Shown here piece after piece: positions 1-9,218 of a stretch of DNA of 64,000 nt. A model generated the notes under the pieces. It was given only the letters and a program-made list of their open reading frames with translations. It had not been told where the DNA came from and did no database searches. The stretch is taken from the NCBI GenBank assembly GCA_963778025.1, contig CAVZTA010000004.1, positions 24,983 to 88,982 on the forward strand, given 5' to 3'. This DNA is from CAVZTA01 sp963778025 (GTDB lineage Bacteria; Chloroflexota; Limnocylindria; Limnocylindrales; CSP1-4). Position 1 is the stretch's first letter. Each line of letters starts with the position of its first letter. The position numbers were made by a program, and so were the translations under genes.

Positions 1-945
1 CGCCGAGCCCGACTTCAGGACCTTGCCCGCCGTGCTCGCGAGGACGGCGTTCGTGGCCGTCCGCTCGGCGTTCACGCCGCCGTACATCTGCGAGCGCGTG
101 TCGTCGTACACGTCATAGGCGCCGGTCGACGGGTGGAGGCGGCGGACGGCGTACGAGCGGGCCGAGATCGCCTGCGCACGGAGCGCCTGCGCCGGCCAGC
201 TCGACGGCATCTCCATGGGCACGACGCCGCGCAGGTACGCCTCGAGCGACAGGCTGTTGACCACCGATGCCGTCGATCCGATGAGCACCTTGAGGACGCC
301 GCGATAGCGATCGTTCGTGCCGGGCTTGGAGTACAGCTGCAGGGTGGTCGACGACGTGGCGGGCCGGATGACGAGCGTCGCGCTGAAGCGGCGCAGCTCC
401 AGCTCCGTGCCCGTCGCCGACGTCACGCGCAGCTTCCACACGCCGGTCGTGCCCTCGACGTCCCGCCAGATGCGCAGCAGCGCGTCGGCCGGGAACGCCT
501 GGTCGATGCCGTCGATGCGCCAGCTGCTGCCACGCCCGTAGATCCGGAGCGGCGTCGCGGCCGCGGCGCGATAGCTCGACATGACGAGCACGCGGACCAT
601 CGTGGCCGTGGACACGGTGCCCATCGTGGTCCCCTGGAAGTAATGGGCCAGGATGTGCTCCGCCGTCTGCCCGGCGAGCGCCCGGCCGCGCGCCCCGTAC
701 TGGGACATCCCGACGCCGTGGCCGTACCCGCGGCCCGTGATCGCGAACGACGCGGGCAGGCTTCCGGTCGTCGCCTCCGCGACCGACGTCCCGGCTCCTG
801 ACGGGGACGACGACGAGGCGGCGGTGGCCGTCGAACCGGATCCCGCACCCGGCGCAGCCTCGACCGCGGACACCGGGGTGACCGCCAGGAGGAACGCCAG
901 GGTCGCGACCAGCAGGGCCGGCAGCACGCGGGCCGCGCGAGTCAT
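1..945 (-). CDS. SpoIID/LytB domain protein (3' end beyond the window)
   Basis: The gene reads leftward from an ATG at 943-945 and stays open to the window edge (315 codons seen). The product starts with a signal peptide of about 28 residues, then an Ala/Ser-rich linker to about residue 60. Next comes the motif GYGHGVGMSQYGA, typical of SpoIID/LytB proteins. Near residues 245-275 is the family core: a VPMEMPSSWP stretch followed by ALRAQAISARSYAV. SpoIID in Firmicutes is a lytic transglycosylase that cuts denuded glycan strands. Outside spore formers such proteins act in envelope remodelling or as amidase enhancers (LytB). The next gene on the other strand starts about 125 bp away, so the start region is a divergent promoter area. 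Which exact subfamily it belongs to cannot be told without the C-terminus. Confidence 0.88.
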   Translation of the reverse strand, partial: MTRAARVLPALLVATLAFLLAVTPVSAVEAAPGAGSGSTATAASSSSPSGAGTSVAEATTGSLPASFAITGRGYGHGVGMSQYGARGRALAGQTAEHILAHYFQGTTMGTVSTATMVRVLVMSSYRAAAATPLRIYGRGSSWRIDGIDQAFPADALLRIWRDVEGTTGVWKLRVTSATGTELELRRFSATLVIRPATSSTTLQLYSKPGTNDRYRGVLKVLIGSTASVVNSLSLEAYLRGVVPMEMPSSWPAQALRAQAISARSYAVRRLHPSTGAYDVYDDTRSQMYGGVNAERTATNAVLASTAGKVLKSGSA

Positions 946-1070
946 GGGCGACTCGACGGCCCGGGGTCGGACGGGCATGCGCCACAGTCTGCCCTCTCGA
1001 TGCGCACGATGTCACGGCCCGGATCGGTCATGCGCGACCCGGACCGATGGCCCGGGTACCCTGCGCCGCC

Positions 1071-1596
1071 ATGACCCTGCGCATCTACCTCGGCCATGGC
1101 GCCTCCGGGACCGCGGAATCGATGGCGCCGCACGTCGCGGGACTCCGCAAGCGCGGGTTCCAGGCGTTCGCGCTGGACCTGCCCAAGCGCAAGGCCGAGG
1201 ACGCGGTCCCCGCGTTCGAGGCGCTGGTCCCGGACGAGCCGGGGGTCGTCGTCGGCGGCCATTCGTACGGCGGCCGCGTCGCGAGCCTGTCCGCCGCCGG
1301 CGGGTCGGCGTCGCTATGCCGCCCTGGTGTGCCTGTCGTATCCGCTGCATCCGCCCGGCGCGGTCGACCGCGCGGACCCCCGTCGCGCCCACTGGCCGGA
1401 CATCGCCTGCCCGGCGCTCTTCCTTTCGGGCGAGGCGGATCCGTTCGCCCGGATCGACCTCCTGCGCGCGGCGATGCCGGCACTGCCCAACGGCCGCCTC
1501 ATCACCTGGCCGAAGGTGGGGCACGGTCTGGGCCCCGTCCTCGACGAGGCGCTGGACGACGTGGCGACGTTCCTCAGGGGTCTGGACACCGCCTGA
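1071..1596 (+). CDS. alpha/beta hydrolase (KANL3/Tex30-dienelactone-hydrolase type), one frameshift
   Basis: About 174 residues. The N-terminal part has the oxyanion region LGHGASG and the nucleophile elbow GGHSYGGR. After the frameshift the protein continues with YPLHPPG, an acid-bearing strand PALFLSGEADPF and a histidine in KVGHGL. This is the compact alpha/beta hydrolase family that includes KANL3/Tex30-like predicted hydrolases. The substrate is unknown. The reading frame moves by one extra base near 1295-1310 (within a GGGTCGG context), between the SLSAAGG and RRRYAAL stretches; both sides match the family, so I treat it as one gene. An in-frame ATG 24 bp upstream (1047) is possible, but 1071 gives the usual short N-terminus. 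Confidence 0.75.
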
Positions 1597-1836
1597 CCCG
1601 GACGACTATCCTCCGGCCCTCACCTGACCGGCCGCCCTGTCCCCAGTCATCCACGGCGACCGGCTCCACGGGTCGCGGGGAGAACCCGCGAAGACACCCC
1701 ACGTCGCGACCGGGCAGCCCATCGCCCGCGTTCGTGGACGCCCACCATCGCGGGTGTCCGAGCGCCCATCCGCCCTGTCGCGGCTGATCCATCGTCCGGC
1801 GTTCCCCATGCGTCGGTCCGGGGGAGAGGAGCGACA

Positions 1837-2673
1837 TTGCGCGTCGTATCGGCCCGCGTGCGGGCATCGTTGGCGGCGACCCTGGTGGCCGTCCTGTCGA
1901 TCCTCATCCTGCCCGGCGCCACCATGGCCCACGCGCCCGGCATCGACCGCTTCATGGCCGCGACCGCGAAGGTCGAATCGGGCGGCGACTACACCGCCCG
2001 CAACCCCGTCAGCGGGGCGTACGGCAAGTACCAGATCCTCCCCTCGAACTGGCCGGCCTGGGCGGCGAAGTACCTCGGTGATGCGAGCGCGAAGCCGACG
2101 CCGCAGAACCAGGAGACCGTCGCCCGCGGCAAGTTCCACGACCTGTATCACTGGCTGGGGGCGTGGCGCCAGGTGTCGTACTGGTGGCTCACGGGTCGCG
2201 ACGGCCGAAGGATCTCGCCCTGGTCGAGGACCGCCACGACCTACGTGAACAAGGTCATGACCTACTACTACGCCATGGCCGACACGGCGGGCTCGGTCAG
2301 CGACCGGAAGGTCATCGGCGATGGGTATGCGTCGGTCCACTACGCCGGTCGCTGGGACATCGCGTCGCACACGGGATACGTCGGCCGGAAGCTCCACTAC
2401 AGCACCGCCCGCGGCGCGACGGCGTCACTCACGTTCTCCGGCCGGTCGATCGCGTGGTACGGCCCGACGGGTCCGACGCGCGGCCGCGCCAGGGTGCTCA
2501 TCGACGGCACGGCCGTGGCCACGGTCGACCTTCGGGCGTCGACGTTCCACGCGAAGGAGCTCGTGTTCAGCAAGCGGTTCGCGACCACGGGCAAGCACAC
2601 GATCACGATCGTCGTGCTGGGGACCGCCGGGCGACCGAACGTGTCGATCGACGCGTTCGTCGTGAGAAGCTAA
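1837..2673 (+). CDS. secreted transglycosylase-like protein with C-terminal beta-sandwich domain
   Basis: 278 residues. I chose the TTG at 1837 because a purine-rich ribosome binding site (GGGGGAGAGGAG, 1819-1830) lies just upstream and the next residues form a signal peptide (about residues 1-32). Residues 35-120 resemble the lysozyme-like fold of transglycosylase/resuscitation-promoting-factor domains: a catalytic-type Glu in KVESGGDY followed by GAYGKYQILP. Residues 165-278 form a separate beta-rich module (SGRSIAWYGPTGPTRG, then IDAFVV) of the kind often fused to secreted actinobacterial and Chloroflexota proteins as a carbohydrate-binding-like domain. It probably cuts or rearranges peptidoglycan outside the cell. 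I looked for a c-di-AMP riboswitch upstream and did not find one. Confidence 0.75.
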   Translation: MRVVSARVRASLAATLVAVLSILILPGATMAHAPGIDRFMAATAKVESGGDYTARNPVSGAYGKYQILPSNWPAWAAKYLGDASAKPTPQNQETVARGKFHDLYHWLGAWRQVSYWWLTGRDGRRISPWSRTATTYVNKVMTYYYAMADTAGSVSDRKVIGDGYASVHYAGRWDIASHTGYVGRKLHYSTARGATASLTFSGRSIAWYGPTGPTRGRARVLIDGTAVATVDLRASTFHAKELVFSKRFATTGKHTITIVVLGTAGRPNVSIDAFVVRS

Positions 2674-2728
2674 TCGGGCAACTGTTAGCCGCTGGCGGCT
2701 GACACGAGCCGCCCGCGCGCGGTCGTCC

Positions 2729-3113
2729 TCAGCGGGCTGCCTGGACCTCGATCTCGCACCGAAAATCACTGGCGAGTCGGGCGACGCCGACGGTCGCGCG
2801 GACCGGGCGGTCCTCGGTGAACACCGTCGCGATAGACCTCGTTCATCGCCGCGAAATCGCCCATGTCGGTCAGGTAGACCGTGCACTTCACGGCGTCCCG
2901 CGTGGTGAGCCCGACGGCCGTGAGCAGGCGCTCGACGTTCGCGAGCATCGCGCGGACCTCGTCGCGGATCTCGCCCGGGACGCGCTTGCCGGGCGCGTCC
3001 GGGGCGTCGCCCACCTGGCCCGCGATGAACACGAAGCCGTTCGCCTCGACGACCTTGCTGAAGGGCAGGTCGCTGGGCGGGATGCCGGGCAGGTCGGGGA
3101 TGGTCTTGGGCAT
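2729..3113 (-). CDS. RidA family protein (enamine/imine deaminase), one frameshift
   Basis: About 127 residues. The N-terminal half, with PFSKVVEANGFVFIAGQVG and the KCTVYLTDMGDF motif, is typical of the RidA/YjgF family, which hydrolyses reactive enamine/imine intermediates made by PLP enzymes. The frame is lost by one extra base near 2829 (CGC-G-ACG on the coding strand). In the next frame the expected tail resumes (TVFTEDRPVRATVGVARLA, then EIEVQAA and a stop at 2729-2731), including the conserved Arg. Length 385 nt is one base over a multiple of three, as a single insertion predicts. It lies next to a divergent ABC transporter operon and 55 bp from the convergent transglycosylase gene. 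Confidence 0.82.
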
Positions 3114-3187
3114 CGGTCGGTCTCCGTGTGGCGTTCGGTGATGCGTACAGCATGCCCCGAGTCGGCGAGCCGGTACGCTCGGTGTCG

Positions 3188-4122
3188 ATGACGGCGATCG
3201 CCACCCAGGCCCTCACCAAGCACTATGGGGGAGGGCGTCGCGGCCCGACCGTGCGGGCACTCGACGACCTCACGGTCGAGGTCCGCGAGGGCGAGATCTT
3301 CGGCTTCCTCGGACCCAACGGGGCGGGGAAGTCGACGACGATCCGGCTGCTGCTGGGCTTCCTCCACGCGACGGCCGGCTCGGCGTCGATCCTGGGCCTG
3401 GACACGGCGCGGGACTCGGTCGCGATCCGCCGACGCGTGGGCTATCTGCCGGGCGGCATCGCGCTCTATGACGGGCTGACCGGACAGGCGTTGCTCGATC
3501 ATCTGGCGGCGCTCGGCGGCTGGGCGACGCCACGACGCGCCGAGCTGTGCGACCGGCTGGAGCTGTCCCAGCGGACGCTGGGGCGGCTCGATCCGCGACT
3601 ACTCGCGCGGGATGCGCCAGAAGATCGGCATCGTCCAGGCGCTCCAGCACGAGCCGGAGCTGGCGATCCTCGACGAGCCCAGCGAGGGCCTCGACCCGCT
3701 GATGCAGCGCGCGTTCTACGGGATCCTCGAGGACCTGCGTGCGGCGGGTCGGACGATCTTCCTGTCGTCGCACGTCCTCTCCGAGGTGGAGCGCATCTGC
3801 GACCGCGTGGCCATCGTGCGTGCCGGCCGGCTCGTCGCGCTCGAGGACGTCGCGAGCCTCCTGGCCCGCCGCAAGCGCCACGTGGAGATCCGGCTGGCCG
3901 GCCCGGCGCCCGATCTGTCGCAGGTGCCGGGCGTGAGCGGGCTCGATCGCGACGGATGGCCGGGTCGAGCTGTCACTGGACGGCGAGGTCGGCCCGTTCC
4001 TGGCCGCGATCGCGGGTGCCCCGATCGTCGACCTGACGATCGAGCCCGCCCGGCTCGAGGATGCATTCCTCGAGTACTACGCCGACCCGGACGCGGAGCC
4101 GCCGGCCGAGGCGGTCCCGTGA
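3188..4122 (+). CDS. ABC transporter ATP-binding protein (ABC-2/CcmA type), two frameshifts
   Basis: About 310 residues after correction. Visible motifs are Walker A GPNGAGKST (about residue 45), signature YSRGMRQK, Walker B LAILDEPSEGLDPL and the switch histidine in FLSSHVLSE. The C-terminal regulatory tail ends LEDAFLEYYADP. This is the DrrA/NatA-like class that powers ABC-2 exporters of drugs, ions or lipids. Two one-base insertions split the frame: near 3587 (just before SIRDYSRGM) and near 3957 (just before GRVELSLDG). The start ATG at 3188 is the first that gives the usual N-terminus. The gene overlaps the permease start at 4119 (GTGA), so the two are translationally coupled. Confidence 0.85.
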
Positions 4123-4939
4123 ACGGCGCGCTCCTCGCCTTCACGTGGCGGCAGCAGCGCGCTGAAGCTGCTGGTGGTGGCGGTCGCGCTCGCGCTGTTC
4201 GGCATGCTGCTGGTCGTCGTCTACGCCGCGTTCGGCCGGGACCTGCGCGCCGTCCTCGAGAGCGGCCTGATCCCGCAGGGCATGGTCGACCTGATGCAGC
4301 AGCTGTCCGGCGGGGGCGACATCTTCAGCCTGGCCGGCTCGGTCGCGCTGGGCATGGTCCATCCCATCTCCGTCGCGCTGGTGTGCGTCTTCGCGGTCGG
4401 CTTCGGATCGACGGCGGTCGCCGGCGAGCGTGAGCGCGGGACGCTGGAGGTCCTGCTCGCGCGGCCGATCTCGCGCCGTGCCGTGTTCGCGACGCTGTTC
4501 CTCGCGCTCGTCGTGTTCGTGGCACTGGCCGTGGCGGCACAGCTCGTCGGCGTCGGCATCGCGGCGGCCGCGACCGGCGTGTCGGGTGAGCTCGAGGTCG
4601 CGAACCTGCCGTTGCTGTGGCTGAACGACGTGCTGCTGTTCGTCGCGCTGGGTGCCATCGGCCTGGCGGCGTCGGTCTCGTCGGACCGGCTCGCCCCGGC
4701 GCTGGGCGTGACGCTGGCCGTGACGCTCATCGGCTACGTGCTCGAGTTCCTGGGCTCCGTCTGGCCGGACGCCAAGGGCATCCAGCCGTTCTCGCCGTTC
4801 CACTACCTGCAGCCGAGCCGGATCCTCGAGTGGCAAGGGGGATCCGGTGGATCTGCTGGTCCTGGCCGGCGTGGCGGCCGTGGCCGCGGTCTATGCGCTC
4901 GTCGTGTTCCCGCGACGCGACCTCGCGGCGCCGACGTGA
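4119..4939 (+). CDS. ABC-2 type transporter permease, two frameshifts
   Basis: About 272 residues with six predicted membrane helices: the first near residues 17-37, then helices around SLAGSVALGMVHPISVALVC, LFLALVVFVALAVAAQLVG and others. The stretch GERERGTLEVLLARPISR between helices is characteristic of ABC-2 permeases. It starts at GTG 4119, overlapping the end of its ATPase partner. One-base insertions occur at 4161 (QQR/LKLLVV joint) and near 4836 in a run of G. Without correction of the second, the permease would read straight into the following serine hydrolase and look like a fusion. In the corrected frame it ends at TGA 4937-4939, which overlaps the next ATG. Confidence 0.82.
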
Positions 4940-6030
4940 TGGGCTCGGGGCTCGATGTCCTCCTCCAGCGATACGTCGACGACGGCACGATCGAGGGGAT
5001 CGCGGTCGCGGTCGCTGGTGTCGACGGCCCGATCCTCGAGCGCTACGCCGGCATGGCCGCGCCGGGGCTGGCGGCGTCGAGTGACGTGCTGTGGCCCACC
5101 GCCTCGATGTCCAAGCTGTTCACCGCGTCGACCGTGATGCGCCTGGTCGAGCTCGGCGAGCTCGCGCTGGACGCACGCGTCACGACCTTGATCCCGGCCT
5201 TCACCGGCGACGGCCGTGACGCCGTGCGGGTCCGCGACCTCCTCGCGCATACCTCGGGTCTGCCGTACGAATCCGCGGAGATGGCTGCCCGGCTGGCTGC
5301 CCGGACCTCGCTCCAGGCGATGCTCGAGGAGGCGCTCACCGAGCCGCTGCTGTTCCGCCCGGGCACCGGGTTCGCGTACAGCGACTACGGCTTCCTGCTC
5401 GCCGGCCGGGTCGCGGAGGTGGCGACGGGCACCCCGTTCCCGGAGCTCATGGCGACGCTGGTGCTGGAGCCGATGGGCCTGCGGGACACGTATCTCATCC
5501 CGCCGGCCGACGAGCTGCGCCGGATCGCCGTCGTCCGCGGCGTGCTCGCCGAGGGCACCGACGGCGCGATGTACCGCAGCCCGTATGCGCTCGCGCTGGG
5601 GCATCCGGCGTTCGGTGTCGTCAGCAGCCTCCGGGACCTCGTGCGCTTCGCGCGGCATTTCGCCCCGGGCGGTCCGCGCGTCCTGAGCGAGGCGTCCGTC
5701 GAGGCGATGACGCGATCGCAGACCGGCGACGTGCCGGGCCAGCATCCCGTGCCCGGCTGGGCGCGTGGCCGGACGCCCATCGCCTGGGGTTTCGGGTTCA
5801 TGGTGCCGTCGCCCGAGGTGCCGCCGCTCTTCCCGGCCGCCGCCTCCGCGGCGACGTTCGGGCATCCGGGCGCCAGTGGCTGCATGCTCACCGTCTGCCC
5901 GGCCGGCGACCGGATCGTCGTCGTGGTGAGCAACACCCACCTGCGCGTGGATCCGCCGGCGTGGTATCCCCGACTCCTCGAGATCACGTCCTGCGCCTGG
6001 GACGAGACGCCGCTCGCGACGCCGATCTAG
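4939..6030 (+). CDS. serine hydrolase of the beta-lactamase (class C) family
   Basis: 363 residues, no signal peptide. The catalytic Ser-x-x-Lys is seen as TASMSKLF. The second motif is YSDYGF where most relatives have Tyr-x-Asn, and a final loop FGHPGASG replaces the Lys-Thr-Gly of true beta-lactamases. The family includes esterases, D-amino-acid peptidases and penicillin-binding-protein-like enzymes; substrate is unknown and resistance should not be assumed. It starts at ATG 4939, overlapping the permease stop, so it belongs to the same operon as the exporter. Its stop (6028-6030) overlaps the stop of the convergent phosphotransferase gene by two bases. Confidence 0.85.
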   Translation: MGSGLDVLLQRYVDDGTIEGIAVAVAGVDGPILERYAGMAAPGLAASSDVLWPTASMSKLFTASTVMRLVELGELALDARVTTLIPAFTGDGRDAVRVRDLLAHTSGLPYESAEMAARLAARTSLQAMLEEALTEPLLFRPGTGFAYSDYGFLLAGRVAEVATGTPFPELMATLVLEPMGLRDTYLIPPADELRRIAVVRGVLAEGTDGAMYRSPYALALGHPAFGVVSSLRDLVRFARHFAPGGPRVLSEASVEAMTRSQTGDVPGQHPVPGWARGRTPIAWGFGFMVPSPEVPPLFPAAASAATFGHPGASGCMLTVCPAGDRIVVVVSNTHLRVDPPAWYPRLLEITSCAWDETPLATPI

Positions 6031-7137
6031 AGCCGGCGATCCGCCGCCGCGACCGCCCGCTCGCACCACCACGCAAGGTCGTCCGCGGCCGACATCCCGC
6101 TGGGCAGGCCGATCCCGGCCTCGGCGTCGAGGCCCTTGCGCCAGCCGCGGAGCACCAGCCCCACGATCCACGTGAGGTCGCGCTGGGCGTCCGGATCGCC
6201 GATCAGTCCCTCGTACGTATGGGGGTGCCCCTCCGCGCTCCAGCGTGCGGAGAACCAGCGGAGCGACTCCAGGTAGCCGTCGACCACCTCGTCGGGCGGC
6301 AGCGGCAGCGCGGCGCTGTTGGACACGAGGAACCAGCCGAGCTCCACGGCGATCGCGCCGCGCAGCGTCATCTGCCAGTCGATGAGCCCGACCTCGTCGT
6401 GGGGCAGCAGGGCGACGTTGGCGAGCTTCAGATCGCCGTGCAGGCCGACCACCGGCAGGGCCTCGAGGGCGTGCACGAGCGGCGAGACCTCGCCGGCCAG
6501 CCGATCGACCAGGTCCCGTGCAGCGGCGGGCGCCTGCCGGTCGAACGCATCCCAGCCCGCGAGGAATTGCTCGCCCACCGGATTGGCGTCAGCCGCGTAG
6601 CGCGCCGCCGAGGGCCGGCTGAGCAGCAGCAGTCGCTCGGGGAGGGGACACCACGGCGCGGTCTCACCGTCCCGTGTCGCCTGTCCCTCGGCGATCGCGG
6701 CCCACGGCGTCGCGTGGAGCCGCCCGATGCCATCGACGACCTGCCGCAGCGTCTCCCGGTCGATCACGGGGTCGTGCTCCGGGCGGTCCCAGGCGATGAG
6801 CTCGGACGAGAGGTCGGGCATGAGGAGGACGGTCGCCTCGCCCGTCGGTCGCCGTCCCGAGGTATGGCGCCCGGACCGGGCCGCCCCCGAACCACGAGGT
6901 GCGCGCCAGGAGCCGGTCCGCGATCCACGCCTCGCGGATCGCCGTGTCGCCGGTCGCGCGGACGATCCAGTCGGTGACCGGGGAGGTCCGCTTGAGCACG
7001 AACCGCGCGTCGTCGCGCTCGATGATCGAGAACGTCGCACCCGACCAGCCGTCGGTCGGGAACGGGTGCTCGGGCAGGATGTGGAGATCGAAGCGGCGCA
7101 GCAGCTCCGGCAGCGTCTCGCGCGGCGGCGCCGCCAT
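6027..7137 (-). CDS. aminoglycoside/choline-kinase-like phosphotransferase, one frameshift
   Basis: About 369 residues with the protein-kinase-like fold of the APH family. The N-lobe has FSIIERDDARFVLKRT (ATP-binding Lys). The catalytic loop is VGLHGDLKLANVAL and the metal-binding segment GLIDWQMT. Such enzymes phosphorylate small alcohols or antibiotics; the substrate here is unknown. One extra base near 6843 (GGG-C-GAG) separates the lobes. The ATG at 7135-7137 overlaps a TGA in the neighbouring frame (CTGATG), which is the arrangement expected if the upstream cupin gene ends there. In the raw sequence cupin and kinase read as one frame; see the cupin entry. Confidence 0.78.
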
Positions 7138-7545
7138 CAGGTCGGGGCGCTCGGCGCCGTCGGCCCCGCCGTCGAGGTACACGACGTGGGAGTCGGGGCA
7201 GTTGCGCGTGAGCACGACCACCAGCGGCTCCGTGGCGGAGGCGTTCGCCTCCACGTGGATCTCGCCGGCCGGGATGTAGATGAAGTCGCCGGCAGCGGCC
7301 TGCAGCGCATGCTCGGTGCCGCCGGCGCCCCACGTGTAGTCCGCGGTCCCGGACAGGATGTAGATCGACGTCTCGCACGGCCCGTGATGGTGGATCCGGG
7401 TCCGGTCGCCGGGCGCGGTCGTGACCACCGACGAGTAGAGCTGCTGCGAGCCGACCAGCGGCGCCGAGATCGCGATCGAACGTTCCATGCCGGCGTGTTG
7501 ACCGACGGACGTCGAGCGCTCGGCGGGCGTGATGCGCGTGGCCAT
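7137..7545 (-). CDS. cupin domain protein, probably coupled to the kinase gene
   Basis: About 135 residues with one cupin barrel. The metal-binding signature is visible as RIHHHGPCETSIYILSG and the second motif as GDFIYIPAGEIHVEAN. Cupins of this size act as metal-dependent enzymes or as sensors of small ligands. I chose the ATG at 7543-7545; alternatives are 7564-7566, which overlaps the divergent gene's ATG, and 7486-7488. In the raw sequence the frame runs on into the kinase. However, one extra base in the GGGG run near 7155 would make the cupin end at a TGA overlapping the kinase ATG. The many one-base insertions elsewhere make this the likelier reading, but a real fusion is not excluded. 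Confidence 0.68.
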
Positions 7546-7564
7546 GGCCGATGATAGGCAGCCC

Positions 7565-8593
7565 ATGGACCCCGTCGCGATCCGCCTGCCCGATCTGCCG
7601 CGCTACCCGCTGCTCGATGGGCCGAGCCCGCTCCAGCCCGCCGAGCGCTTCGCCGACGCCCTGGGCGGCGGCTTCGAGCTGTGGCTGAAGCGCGAGGACC
7701 TGCTGCCGCTCGCGTTCGGCGGCAACAAGCTCCGCAACCTGGAGTTCCTGCTCGGCGAGGCGCTCGGGGAGGGCGCCGACGTCCTCGTCACGAGTGGACG
7801 GCGCTGGTCGAACCACTGTCGCCTGACGGCCGCCGCCGGGGCGCGGGCAGGGCTGGACGTCCAGCTCGTGCTCTCGGGACCGCCGGCGCCGGGCGGCGAG
7901 AGCGCCAACGGGCGGATCGCGCGCCTGCTCGGGGCGACGGTGCATCAACTCGAGACGGCGGATCGCGCGGCGCGCGAGGCACGGGAGGCCGAGGTCGTCG
8001 CGGAGCTGCGCGCGGCCGGGAGGCGCCCCTATCGGATCCCCGTGGGTGGGTCGTCGGCGCTCGGTGCGGCGGGGCAGGTGCTGGCGGCGTTCGAGCTGGT
8101 CGCGCAGCTCGAGGCGTTCGGCGGGCCGCCCGACGTGCTGATCCTGCCGTCGGCGACGGGCGGGACGCAGGCGGGCCTCCTCGTGGGCCTGCGTGCGCTG
8201 GGGCAGGCGACGCGGGTCATCGGCGTCGTGGTCGCACGTCCACCGGGCGAGCTCGCCCTCGCGATCGCCGCGACCGCGGCGACGCTGGCCGGGATGCTCG
8301 GCGTCGAGGCGCCGCAGGACGCCGACATCGCGCTCGACGCGTCCCAGCTCGGCGGCGGGTACGGCATCCCGACGGCCGCCGCCGATGAGGCGGCAGCACT
8401 CCTCGGGCGCACCGAGGCGGTCCTCGTCGACCCCATCTACACCGCCAAGGCGCTCGCGGCGGTCGTGGCCATGGGTCGGTCGGGGGCGCTGGCCGGGCAA
8501 CGCGTGGTGTTCTGGCACGCGGGCGGGACGCCGGGCCTGTTCGAGCCATCGGACGAGCCGCTGGACCACGCGGCCGGGGAGGGGATGGGATGA
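7565..8593 (+). CDS. PLP-dependent ACC deaminase / D-cysteine desulfhydrase family
   Basis: About 343 residues starting at ATG 7565 (MDPVAIRL). The PLP-binding lysine is in FGGNKLRNLEF, preceded by the family's LKREDLLP. The segment VTSGRRWSNHCR holds the substrate-binding Ser/Asn, and a glycine-rich phosphate loop follows (PSATGGTQAGLL). Fold-type II enzymes of this family either open the cyclopropane ring of ACC or release sulfide and pyruvate from D-cysteine. Discriminating residues cannot be judged with confidence here; D-cysteine desulfhydrase is the commoner activity. It overlaps the following tag gene by 4 bp (ATGA). Confidence 0.87.
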   Translation: MDPVAIRLPDLPRYPLLDGPSPLQPAERFADALGGGFELWLKREDLLPLAFGGNKLRNLEFLLGEALGEGADVLVTSGRRWSNHCRLTAAAGARAGLDVQLVLSGPPAPGGESANGRIARLLGATVHQLETADRAAREAREAEVVAELRAAGRRPYRIPVGGSSALGAAGQVLAAFELVAQLEAFGGPPDVLILPSATGGTQAGLLVGLRALGQATRVIGVVVARPPGELALAIAATAATLAGMLGVEAPQDADIALDASQLGGGYGIPTAAADEAAALLGRTEAVLVDPIYTAKALAAVVAMGRSGALAGQRVVFWHAGGTPGLFEPSDEPLDHAAGEGMG

Positions 8594-9183
8594 TCGATGA
8601 CGGCCGCGTGCGCTGCGAGTGGGGCGCCATCACGACCGACCCGGAGTACCGGGCGTATCACGACGAGGACTGGGGCGTCCCGGTCCGCGACGAGCGCCTG
8701 CTGTTCGAGCTGCTCGTCCTCGAAGGCGCCCAGGCCGGGCTTTCGTGGTCGACGATCCTCCACAAGCGCATCGGCTACCAGCGCGCCTTCGATGGCTTCG
8801 ACCCGGCCGTCGTCGCGCGCTATGGCGAGCTGGAGGTCGCCCGGCTCATGGGCGACTCGGGGATCGTGCGGAACCGGCTCAAGGTGGCGTCCGCCATCGA
8901 CAACGCGAAGGCGGTCCTGGCGATGCGGGAGGGCGGCGGCCCGGCGTTCGTCGAGCATCTGTGGTCGTTCGTCGGCGGGTCGCCGCTGGTCGGCCGATGG
9001 ACGCGCATGGGTGAGATCCCGGCCGAGACGGACGAGTCCCGCGCGATGTCCAAGGACCTCAAGCAGCGCGGCTTCCGGTTCGTCGGCCCGACCGTGTGCT
9101 ACGCCCTGATGCAGTCGGCGGGCCTCGTGAACGACCACATCACCAGCTGCTTCCGCTGGTCGGAGGTCCAGGCGAGCCGCTGA
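8590..9183 (+). CDS. tag: DNA-3-methyladenine glycosylase I
   Basis: 197 residues, the normal length. Removes 3-methyladenine from alkylated DNA in base excision repair. The family signature is clear: RCEWGAITTDPEYRAYHDEDW near the N-terminus carries the zinc-binding Cys and the catalytic-site region, LFELLVLEGAQAGLSWSTIL follows, and the C-terminal HITSCFRW carries the remaining zinc ligands. The start ATG overlaps the upstream stop codon (ATGA), so it is co-translated with the PLP enzyme. It has no frameshift. Confidence 0.95.
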   Translation: MIDDGRVRCEWGAITTDPEYRAYHDEDWGVPVRDERLLFELLVLEGAQAGLSWSTILHKRIGYQRAFDGFDPAVVARYGELEVARLMGDSGIVRNRLKVASAIDNAKAVLAMREGGGPAFVEHLWSFVGGSPLVGRWTRMGEIPAETDESRAMSKDLKQRGFRFVGPTVCYALMQSAGLVNDHITSCFRWSEVQASR

Positions 9184-9218
9184 CCCGCTCGTCCCGGCGG
9201 ACGCGGCCCGGCTGACGC

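Noticed and set aside
1597..1836. c-di-AMP (ydaO-type) riboswitch upstream of the transglycosylase-like gene, and likewise at 30960-31200 upstream of the secreted protein
   Set aside because: Such riboswitches often precede cell-wall hydrolase genes, but the conserved GGGGTGAATC and GTCAGCTAACCTCG blocks are absent from both leaders; only loose GC-rich similarity remains.
4174..6030. Permease-serine hydrolase fusion protein of 618 residues
   Set aside because: The fusion depends on one extra base in a G run near 4836. Correcting it gives a permease that ends at 4939 exactly overlapping the hydrolase ATG, the usual operon arrangement.
4939..6030. Antibiotic resistance beta-lactamase
   Set aside because: Ser-x-x-Lys is present, but the Tyr-x-Asn and Lys-Thr-Gly motifs of true class C enzymes are altered and there is no signal peptide; an esterase or peptidase-like hydrolase is more likely.
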